A stretch of DNA of 11,823 nt from NVQY01 sp047639325 (GTDB lineage: Bacteria; Pseudomonadota; Alphaproteobacteria; Rhodobacterales; Rhodobacteraceae). Shown here in pieces: positions 1 to 5,963 of this stretch. The stretch lies in the NCBI GenBank assembly GCA_047639325.1, contig JBLINN010000119.1:1-11823 (forward strand). Reading direction: 5' to 3'. Position 1 is the stretch's first letter, and every line of letters begins with the position of its first letter. The translations under genes were made by a program, and so were the position numbers. The notes under the pieces were generated by a model. The model made no database searches. It had not been told where the DNA came from and saw only the letters and a program-made list of their open reading frames with translations.

Positions 1-76
1 GTGATAACAGTCCAGACCATTGTGTCCTCCTTCGTTTCTTTGACAATCCGACGGAATCACAATTAACTGTTATCAC
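1..76. repeat. 11-bp perfect inverted repeat upstream of ispH
   Basis: GTGATAACAGT at 1-11 is exactly the reverse complement of ACTGTTATCAC at 66-76, with 54 bp between the arms. The left arm begins at the window edge, so the repeat could extend further outward. The right arm overlaps the -10 region of a candidate ispH promoter (40-68), which would suit a pair of operator half-sites or a looping repressor. The ends of a tiny mobile remnant or a chance match are the alternatives. Only the base pairing is seen; the role is inference. Confidence 0.55.
40..68 (+). promoter_or_regulatory. Candidate sigma70-type promoter for the ispH operon
   Basis: A perfect -35 hexamer TTGACA (40-45) is followed after 17 bp by a weak -10 TTAACT (63-68, about 3 of 6 matches). 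The right arm of the 11-bp inverted repeat covers part of the -10. Transcription from here would give a leader of about 195 nt before the ispH start. No better promoter was seen between 78 and 271, but the -10 is poor, so the call is tentative. Confidence 0.35.
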
Positions 77-170
77 TCAATTGGTTTCGGGTTGGACACT
101 AAGATTGGCAAAATCAGTCTGCGTTTCATCCGCGCGATACCTTGCATTATGTTTCTGGCCCTCTCCTGAC

Positions 171-210
171 GGCCTTCCAGCCCCGGAAGGTCCAATCACG
201 GATGCGTGAT
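171..210 (+). promoter_or_regulatory. Two adjacent hairpins in the ispH leader
   Basis: The first hairpin pairs 171-178 with 185-192 (eight pairs including one G-U, core CCTTCC/GGAAGG, six-base loop). The second pairs ATCACG (195-200) with CGTGAT (205-210) around a four-base GATG loop. They lie 2 nt apart and 60-100 nt before the ispH start. Neither is followed by a run of T, so they do not look like intrinsic terminators. They may be a structured leader. The rest of 78-271 shows no gene I can support. Confidence 0.4.
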
Positions 211-271
211 CGCGCAACCGTCTGGACCATCGGCGCGCAAAGCCTTAGCTGTCCCGAACAGGAGATTGCCG

Positions 272-1222
272 ATGTCAAAACCACCCCTGACCCTCTATCT
301 GGCCGCGCCGCGCGGGTTCTGCGCTGGTGTGGATCGGGCGATTCGCATTGTCGAGATGGCGATCGCCAAATGGGGCGCGCCGGTCTATGTGCGCCACGAG
401 ATTGTGCACAACAAATTTGTGGTGGATGGGCTAAAGGCCAAAGGGGCGGTGTTTGTCGAAGAGCTGGACGAATGTCCTAATGATCGCCCGGTGATTTTCT
501 CGGCCCACGGGGTGCCGCAATCGGTCCCGGATGAGGCCGACCGGCGGCAGATGATCTATGTGGATGCCACCTGTCCGCTGGTCAGCAAAGTCCATATCGA
601 GGCCCGGCGTCATGCCGAAAACGGGTTGCAGATGGTCATGATTGGCCACAAGGGCCACCCGGAAACCATTGGCACCATGGGGCAATTGCCGGATGGCGAG
701 GTGCTGCTGGTGGAAACAATTGCCGACGTGGCGACGGTGCAGGTGCGCGACCCGGATCGCATCGCTTATGTCACCCAGACCACGCTAAGTGTGGATGACA
801 CGGCGGACATCGTCGCGGCGCTGAAACAGCGGTTTCCGGCCATCTCCGCGCCGCATAAGGAAGACATTTGCTACGCCACAACCAACCGACAAGAGGCCGT
901 GCGCACCTTGGCCCCCAAGGCCGATGCTTTGCTGGTGGTCGGCGCGCACAATTCGTCAAATTCGCGCCGTCTGGTCGAGGTTGGCGCGCGCGCTGGCTGC
1001 AAATACGCGCAGTTGGTGCAACGCGCGGGCGATATTGACTGGCGCGCGCTGGACGGTATTTCCAGTATTGGCATCACCGCCGGGGCATCGGCGCCGGAAT
1101 TGTTGGTGAACGAGGTGATTGACGCCTTTCACGACCGCTATCAGGTGGTGGTTGAACTGGTGGAGACCGCTGTTGAAGACGTTGAATTCAAGGTGCCGCG
1201 CGTGTTGCGGCAGTCGTCGTAA
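272..1222 (+). CDS. ispH: 4-hydroxy-3-methylbut-2-enyl diphosphate reductase (IspH/LytB)
   Basis: IspH is the last enzyme of the MEP isoprenoid pathway: a cytosolic [4Fe-4S] reductase that converts HMBPP to IPP and DMAPP. The 316-residue protein has the usual family length. The three cluster cysteines are visible: C17 in PRGFCAGVDRAI, C101 in VDATCPLVSKVH and C200 in KEDICYATTNRQ. The substrate-site residues H42 (RHEIVHN), H129 and E131 (GHPET), the TQTTLS block (168-173) and the SSNSRRL block (228-234) are also present. An in-frame ATG at 206 would add 22 residues. The ATG at 272 is preferred because AGGAG (260-264) lies 7 nt upstream and family members begin just before this point. It is the first gene of a four-gene plus-strand operon, 12 bp before the LysE gene. 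The protein appears intact. Confidence 0.98.
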   Translation: MSKPPLTLYLAAPRGFCAGVDRAIRIVEMAIAKWGAPVYVRHEIVHNKFVVDGLKAKGAVFVEELDECPNDRPVIFSAHGVPQSVPDEADRRQMIYVDATCPLVSKVHIEARRHAENGLQMVMIGHKGHPETIGTMGQLPDGEVLLVETIADVATVQVRDPDRIAYVTQTTLSVDDTADIVAALKQRFPAISAPHKEDICYATTNRQEAVRTLAPKADALLVVGAHNSSNSRRLVEVGARAGCKYAQLVQRAGDIDWRALDGISSIGITAGASAPELLVNEVIDAFHDRYQVVVELVETAVEDVEFKVPRVLRQSS

Positions 1223-1234
1223 GGGATATTTAGG

Positions 1235-1849
1235 ATGCTGTCATTACAGTTTCTTCTGACCGCCTTTGTGGTGGTTCTGGCCCCCGGGACGGGGGTGATT
1301 TACACGCTGGCCGTTGGGCTTGGCCGGGGTCGTGCGGCGGCGATCTGGGCCGCGCTGGGCTGTACGTTTGGGATTGTGCCGCATTTGCTGGCGGCGACCT
1401 TGGGGTTGGCGGCGCTGCTGCATACGTCGGCATTGTTGTTCCAGGTGGTGAAATTCGCCGGGGTTGCCTATTTACTGTATCTGGCCTGGCAGGTTCTGAA
1501 AGCAGACGGGGTGCTGACGGTTGGCGCTGATCACTCGGCGGAACCGGGAATGCGCATCGCGCGGCGTGGCGCACTGATCAATATTTTGAACCCCAAACTG
1601 TCGGTGTTCTTTCTGGCGCTGTTGCCGCCGTTTCTGTCGGGCAATCCGGGGTCGGCCACGGCTGAAATGATCGGGCTGGGCGCGGTGTTTATGGCGATGA
1701 CCTTTGCGGTTTTTGCGCTTTACGGCGTGTTTGCCGCCACGGCCCGGCGGCGGTTGCTGGAAAGTGAAACGGTTCTGGCTTGGATGAACCGTGGTTTTGC
1801 CGCGATCTTTGCCGGGTTGGCCACGCGGCTAGCGGTGGAGCGGGCATGA
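1235..1849 (+). CDS. LysE/RhtB-family amino-acid exporter
   Basis: This is a predicted inner-membrane exporter of 204 residues, the normal length for the LysE/RhtB family, which exports amino acids and related metabolites. About six hydrophobic segments are visible (roughly 4-26, 38-60, 66-89, 113-134, 145-169 and 185-203). The N-terminal PGTG (17-20) followed by a glycine-rich stretch is the family signature, and NILNPK (116-121) before the next helix is the second conserved block. AAGGGA (1221-1226) lies 8 nt before the ATG. The stop overlaps the start of the next gene as ATGA, so the two are probably translationally coupled. The substrate cannot be told from sequence, and no specific gene symbol is justified. 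Confidence 0.93.
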   Translation: MLSLQFLLTAFVVVLAPGTGVIYTLAVGLGRGRAAAIWAALGCTFGIVPHLLAATLGLAALLHTSALLFQVVKFAGVAYLLYLAWQVLKADGVLTVGADHSAEPGMRIARRGALINILNPKLSVFFLALLPPFLSGNPGSATAEMIGLGAVFMAMTFAVFALYGVFAATARRRLLESETVLAWMNRGFAAIFAGLATRLAVERA

Positions 1850-2439
1850 GCGATCCAGATACCATCCGGGTCTATGACACCCGCGCCGCTGATTATGCGG
1901 AGATGACGGACGACCATAACGCGACCGACCCGAAACTGGTGGCGTTTATCGCCGCTTGCCCACCGGGCGGGCAGGTTCTGGATTTGGGCTGTGGTCCCGG
2001 GGCTTCGGCTGCCGTGATGGCGCAGCAAGGGCTGGTAGTTGAGGCGATGGATGCTTCGGCCCAGATGGTGGCGCTGGCGGATGCGCATCCGGGTGTTGAG
2101 GCGCGCCAATCGACGTTTGATGAGATTTCGGGGCAGGGTGTTTATGACGGCATTTGGGCCAGTTTCAGCCTGCTGCACGCGCCACGCGTCGATTTTCCGC
2201 GTCATTTGGCGGCGTGTCATTTGGCGTTAAAACCCGGAGGGATGTTTGTGATTGGGATGAAGTTGGGCAGCAGCACGGCGCGCGACGGGATCGGGCGGCA
2301 ATATACTTATTATTCTTCGGACGCGCTGGATCAGCATCTGGTGGAGGCCGGATTCACGGTTGTTGACCACGAATTTGGCACTGGCGAGGGGCTGGATGGC
2401 AGTTCGTCGGATTATGTGTCGGTGACCGCGCATGCCTGA
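1846..2439 (+). CDS. Class I SAM-dependent methyltransferase
   Basis: This is a small soluble methyltransferase of 197 residues. Motif I for SAM binding is VLDLGCGPG at residues 44-52, followed by the acidic end of the second strand in VEAMDAS (65-71) and the LKPGGMFVIG block (128-137) typical of Methyltransf_11/25-type enzymes. The N-terminal YDTRAADYAEM is also common in this group. The start at 1846 overlaps the LysE stop by 4 bp; an upstream in-frame ATG at 1780 would lie deep inside LysE and is rejected. The 3' end overlaps rnhA by 8 bp. The substrate is unknown. The operon position gives no clear functional link to ispH or rnhA. Confidence 0.92.
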   Translation: MSDPDTIRVYDTRAADYAEMTDDHNATDPKLVAFIAACPPGGQVLDLGCGPGASAAVMAQQGLVVEAMDASAQMVALADAHPGVEARQSTFDEISGQGVYDGIWASFSLLHAPRVDFPRHLAACHLALKPGGMFVIGMKLGSSTARDGIGRQYTYYSSDALDQHLVEAGFTVVDHEFGTGEGLDGSSSDYVSVTAHA

Positions 2440-2887
2440 TTTGATCGCTTATACAGATGGCGCGTGTTCCGGCAATCCCGGCCCCGGCGGCTGGGGGGTT
2501 TTGATGCAGGCAAAGTCCGGCGGCAAGATCCTGAAACAGCGCGAGCTGTGCGGGGGCGCGGCGGATACCACCAATAACCGCATGGAATTGCTGGCGGCGA
2601 TCAACGCGCTGGAAGTGCTGGAGCGGGAAGCCGCGATTACCATCATCACTGACAGCACCTATGTGAAAAACGGGGTCACCAGCTGGATTCATGGCTGGAA
2701 GCGCAACGGCTGGAAGACCTCGGCGAAAAAGCCGGTGAAGAATGCCGATTTGTGGCAGCGTCTGGACGAGGCGCAGGCCGGTCACGGCGTGACGTGGGAA
2801 TGGGTCAAGGGCCATGCAGGCCACCCTGAAAACGAACGCGCGGATGAGTTGGCGCGCGAAGGCATGGCGCCGTTTAAGCGGGGTTGA
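2432..2887 (+). CDS. rnhA: Ribonuclease HI
   Basis: RNase HI cleaves the RNA strand of RNA-DNA hybrids, including R-loops and replication primers. The 151-residue protein matches the usual bacterial length of about 155. The DEDD metal-binding residues are visible: D9 in YTDGACSGNPGPGG, E52 in NNRMELLAAI, D74 in ITDSTYV and D138 in NERADEL. The flexible-loop histidine is H128 in VKGHAGHPEN. The basic handle region with its tryptophans (HGWKRNGWKT, 87-96) is present. The ATG lies inside the end of the methyltransferase gene with no strong ribosome binding site, so translation is probably coupled. It is the last gene of the plus-strand operon, and I see no convincing terminator after it. Confidence 0.98.
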   Translation: MPDLIAYTDGACSGNPGPGGWGVLMQAKSGGKILKQRELCGGAADTTNNRMELLAAINALEVLEREAAITIITDSTYVKNGVTSWIHGWKRNGWKTSAKKPVKNADLWQRLDEAQAGHGVTWEWVKGHAGHPENERADELAREGMAPFKRG

Positions 2888-2914
2888 GCCAAAAAGCAGA
2901 TGCGATTAGTTTTG

Positions 2915-2939
2915 CTCGTCTCGTCTCGTCTCGACTCAG
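2915..2939. repeat. CTCGT pentamer tandem repeat
   Basis: Three perfect CTCGT units (2915-2929) are followed by the imperfect units CTCGA and CTCAG. They sit between the rnhA stop and the stop codon of the minus-strand caspase-like gene (2936-2938), which falls in the last imperfect unit. The rest of 2888-2914 shows nothing recognisable. Five-base repeats can change length by slippage and would shift frame, but here nearly all of the array lies outside coding sequence. Confidence 0.6.
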
Positions 2940-3961
2940 TCACAGTCGTAGAGTTTACGCCACCTTTTTGTAGAGCAAACAGTTTCGCCAGGCGTCGGTT
3001 TGAGTTTGGTCGATTTGTTGTCAGGCACAATTTCAATTTCTTGCTGCGGAACTGTGGGTGCGATTGCAACGTTCGCCTTAGAGGGTTGAGCAGTACCCCA
3101 CAATGAAGTGCGCACCTGGCATCTAGTGGCCGGGTGTTCCTCTATCGCTGAAATGTAAGTAACAAAGTCCGGCAATGGTGGATTGCGCCGGGCTGTCATC
3201 GCCACCCCGGCTGTTTTCAGAAAGCTGGACAGCCCATTGGTTGACCCTCGCCCAAAAAGCCCGTCAATCGCCCCGCTGTAACAGCCACGTTCCCTCAGTA
3301 GTGTCTAAAGCTCGCGCGCCGCCGCGTCCGCTGTCGCAGGCGCAACCGCCACCACGGCATCTGCCGGAAGAGCGGCCCCCGCCGCCGCAGCATTGGCCCG
3401 CACGGTTGCATTCTGTTCTCTGAGCAGATCAATTGCCGCCTGTAACGCCTCGCGTTCTTTGGCTGCATTCTCTTCCCGGGCACGCGCAGCCGCTAATTCG
3501 GTTTCCCTTGCGGTGGCCAGTTCGGCCTCGTGGCTGGCGGCCTGTTCGACGGCACGTTTCGCCGCTGCTTGCTGTGCCCGTTCTGCCGTGGCGCCGTCCA
3601 GAAGCGCCTGACGTCTTTGCAGCGCGAACGCATAAAGCGGGTGCTGGTTTTGCGCCTCATATTTTACTAGGAACGCGTCCCAATTGGCCACGGATCGGCT
3701 TTGGTCGGTGGTGACAAAATCCCGCGAAATCATGTTTGGCGCGGGTGTCACCGGGGCTGGCGTCGGCCGAATGCCCTGCGGGTTGATCACGTCGAATCCC
3801 TGGGCGGTCAACGCGGCGGATATGGCGACTGAATCGTTCTGCGGGTTGGAAGGTTCGGTGACAAATTGGTATTTGGAATTGCCAATGACCAAGGCAACAT
3901 TCTGGGCGTTTGCAAGCGCTGGCAACCCAAGGAACAGAATAAATACTGCAATGAACTTCAT
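2936..3961 (-). pseudogene. Caspase-like (peptidase C14 type) protein, core lost, amber-interrupted
   Basis: A single minus-strand frame runs 341 codons from ATG 3961 to TGA 2936, broken by TAG at 3305-3307 (codon 219). Residues 1-19 form a clear signal peptide ending ALANA. NVALVIGNSKY (21-31) and the following NPQND...GFDVI match the N-terminus of bacterial caspase-like domains. The sequence then jumps to a proline-rich stretch (61-76), so the segment that should hold the catalytic His and Cys is missing. Residues about 115-190 are an Ala/Glu/Arg-rich coiled coil. Just after the amber codon, RERGCYSGAIDGLFGRGS (223-240) resembles a peptidoglycan-binding repeat, and codon 219 would fit glutamine (CAG to TAG). 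A truncated 218-residue secreted coiled-coil protein could still be made. GAGGG lies 4 nt before the start. Reading it as one decayed gene is well supported; the functional assignment is less certain. Confidence 0.75.
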
Positions 3962-4175
3962 GCCACCCTCGCCGGTATGGATGTCAAAGCATCATAGCCC
4001 GGAATATTGGTTTTAACTGGTAAAGATTTTGGCGCTGCACATCGGCTCGTTAAAAGGGAGGATGTTGGGGTGGGGTCGTAAGAATGCGCTTATTTTCTTG
4101 GGAAAATTGCGGTCTTGGGGGTATAATGTGGCGTTGCACCCAATCCTTTCCCGAACTTGCAAGCAGGCTGGTAAC
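3962..4175. other. Divergent intergenic region
   Basis: This 214-bp gap separates the divergently read caspase-like and lactonase genes. For the plus strand it holds the 4098-4127 promoter. For the minus strand the best candidate is a -10-like TATGAT (complement of 3991-3996) about 30 nt before the caspase-like start, with no convincing -35. An open frame from 4029 that would extend the lactonase by 49 residues runs through the promoter and is not credible as coding. No repeats or RNA genes were recognised. Confidence 0.5.
4098..4127 (+). promoter_or_regulatory. Sigma70-type promoter of the lactonase gene
   Basis: A perfect TATAAT (4122-4127) is preceded at 18 bp by TTGGGA (4098-4103, 4 of 6 matches to TTGACA). 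Transcription would start near 4134 and leave a leader of about 40 nt before ATG 4176. This supports 4176 as the start rather than the upstream ATG at 4029. It is the best-looking promoter in the window. Confidence 0.65.
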
Positions 4176-5075
4176 ATGTCGTCCCATATCATCGTTCACG
4201 ACCGGAAATTTCGACATCTCAGCCAGTCCAATGCGGCGCTTGAACAGATCGCCACGGGGATGTTGTGGACCGAGGGGCCGGTCTATTTCGCGCAAGGCGA
4301 TTATTACCTGTGGAGCGATATTCCCAATAACCGGGTGTATCAGTGGGCCGTCGGCCAGACCCCGCGGGTGTTTGATTATGACGCGGATAACTGCAACGGG
4401 CACACGGTGGATTTGCAGGGGCGGTTGATCACTTGCGAGCATTTGGGGCGACGGGTGTCGCGGCGCGAACACGACGGGTCCAGATCGGTGATTGCCGATG
4501 GGTATGCGGGCCGGCGGCTGAATTCGCCCAATGATGTGGTGGTGAAATCGGATGGTTCGATTTGGTTTACCGATCCGTCTTATGGAATTCTTAGTGATTA
4601 TGAGGGTAAGAGATCACCGCAGGAACAGGATGGCTGTTTTGTTTTTTGTGCAGGCGATACCCCGGATAATCCCCGGGTGGTGGCGGATGATTTTGTAAAG
4701 CCAAACGGGTTGGCGTTTTCGCCGGATGAAACGCTGTTGTATATCTCGGATACCGGGCTGTCGCATGATCCGGACGGGCCGCATCATATCCGGGTGTTTG
4801 ATGTGGCGGGCGATAACAGCTTGTCGAACGGGCGGGTGTTTGTCGAGATTGACGCAGGCGTTTCGGATGGCTTTCGGATGGATATCGACGGCAACCTTTG
4901 GACCAGTTGCGCGACGGGGGTTCAGTGTTTTGATCCTGGCGGGGTTATGCTGGGCGAGATTCTGGTGCCCGAGGTGGTTTCGAACCTGTGTTTTGGCGGG
5001 CCGAAGAAGAACCAATTGCTGCTTACCGCCACAACATCGGTTTACACGATCTATGTGGCGGCGACGGGGTGTTAG
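4176..5075 (+). CDS. SMP-30/gluconolactonase-family sugar lactonase
   Basis: This is a predicted soluble six-bladed beta-propeller lactonase of 299 residues that hydrolyses a sugar lactone to the acid. The metal-binding positions of the SMP-30 family are visible: E33 in WTEGPVYF, N177 in KPNGLAFSPDE and D231 in SDGFRMD. Other family blocks are RLNSPNDVVV (114-123), WFTDPSYG (130-137) and SNLCFGG (269-275). The ATG at 4176 is chosen because AGCAGG lies 8 nt upstream and the promoter is just before it. It converges on a minus-strand operon encoding a sugar dehydrogenase, a keto-acid dehydratase and a semialdehyde dehydrogenase. It therefore probably supplied the lactone-opening step of that pathway (inference). 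It ends in TAG and shows no lesion. The precise sugar cannot be told. Confidence 0.93.
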   Translation: MSSHIIVHDRKFRHLSQSNAALEQIATGMLWTEGPVYFAQGDYYLWSDIPNNRVYQWAVGQTPRVFDYDADNCNGHTVDLQGRLITCEHLGRRVSRREHDGSRSVIADGYAGRRLNSPNDVVVKSDGSIWFTDPSYGILSDYEGKRSPQEQDGCFVFCAGDTPDNPRVVADDFVKPNGLAFSPDETLLYISDTGLSHDPDGPHHIRVFDVAGDNSLSNGRVFVEIDAGVSDGFRMDIDGNLWTSCATGVQCFDPGGVMLGEILVPEVVSNLCFGGPKKNQLLLTATTSVYTIYVAATGC

Positions 5076-5100
5076 GAGGCCAACTCGTATGCTGCGAGGA

Positions 5101-5116
5101 AAGCCCGCAAGGGCTT
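5101..5116. terminator. Possible bidirectional terminator hairpin between convergent genes
   Basis: AAGCCC (5101-5106) pairs perfectly with GGGCTT (5111-5116) around a GCAA tetraloop. It lies in the 73-bp gap between the lactonase stop and the end of the SDR gene, where a terminator is expected. Read on the minus strand the stem is followed only by a short T run (TTTCC), and on the plus strand there is none, so it would be a weak terminator. Confidence 0.4.
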
Positions 5117-5148
5117 GAGGAGCGGCGGAGCGACCCACCAAAAATTGA

Positions 5149-5949
5149 TCAATCGTGCAGTTTCACCTGAAAATCCCCGTTGATCGGCCAGTTGATCCCG
5201 GCTGACGCGCCGCCATCGACCCGGATGACCTGCCCGGTCAGAAACCCAGCCGCAGGCGAGGCCAGGAAAATCGCGGTGCCAACCAAATCGTCCACCGCAC
5301 CCATCCGCCCCAGCGGTGTGATGGTTTGGTTCCAGGCCTGCAAATTCGGGTCTGACCACAGCTTTTCCGTCAGATCCGTCAGGATGAACCCCGGCGCCAA
5401 CCCGTTGACCCGCACGCCATGATTGCCCCACTCCAGCGCCAGCGCGTGGGTCATGCTGGACAGGCCGGATTTCGACATGCCCTAAGGCGCGACCTGCGCC
5501 AAAGATCCATAGGTGGACAGGCTGTCGATATTGATCTGGTTGCCGCTGCCCTGCCTGATCATCTGTTTGCCCACGGTTTGCGCCATAAAAAATGCGCCGC
5601 GCAGGTTGATGTTCATGATTTGGTCGAATTCTTCGGGCGTGTAGTCCACGGCAGGCATACGCTTGTTGACACCGGCGCAGTTGCTCAACGTGTCGATGCG
5701 GCCATGATCGGCGACAACCGCGTTGACGCAAGCGGTGATCGCATCGGTATCCGCCACATCGCAGGTCTGAAACTCTATCGGGTGCGGCGCGGTCGTGCAG
5801 GCAGCGCGCAGACTGTCCGGGTCTCGCCCAGTGATGACCACCTTGGCGCCTTGCTCGGCAAAGGCCTGGGCAATCGCCAGCCCGATGCCCCGGCTGCCAC
5901 CAGAAACCAACACCACGGTGCCGGACACGTCAAACAGATTGCTGGCCAT
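5149..5949 (-). pseudogene. SDR-family sugar dehydrogenase with amber codon at the catalytic tyrosine
   Basis: A classical short-chain dehydrogenase/reductase in one frame of 266 codons plus stop, interrupted only by TAG at 5482-5484 (codon 156). The NAD(P)-binding glycine motif GGSRGIG is at 17-23, the NCAG block at 90-93, NINL at 113-116, the catalytic serine is S143, and the lysine K160 follows in GMSK. In SDRs the Ser-Tyr spacing is 13 and the motif is YxxxK, so codon 156 is exactly the catalytic tyrosine. The C-terminal half reads on undamaged through RVNGLAPGF and a family-typical VDGG end. GGGGA lies 6 nt before ATG 5949, 14 bp after the aldehyde dehydrogenase. It probably oxidised an aldose to its lactone (inference from neighbours). 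As written it yields an inactive 155-residue fragment. One TAC/TAT-to-TAG change explains it. Confidence 0.9.
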
Positions 5950-5963
5950 CTCTATTCCCCGGC

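Noticed and set aside
206..271. Upstream extension of ispH from ATG 206
   Set aside because: It adds 22 residues absent from the family, lacks a good ribosome binding site and starts inside a leader hairpin. ATG 272 has AGGAG at ideal spacing.
2900..3106. 68-codon plus-strand open frame after rnhA
   Set aside because: It is antisense to the tail of the caspase-like gene, and its start runs into the CTCGT repeat; no family resemblance.
3393..4016. Plus-strand open frames opposite the coiled coil
   Set aside because: The Ala/Ser/Arg-rich composition mirrors the repetitive coiled-coil coding strand; the minus strand has the signal peptide and the domains.
4029..4175. 49-residue extension of the lactonase from ATG 4029
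   Set aside because: It runs through the TATAAT promoter and shows no family similarity; ATG 4176 has a ribosome binding site and suits the promoter.
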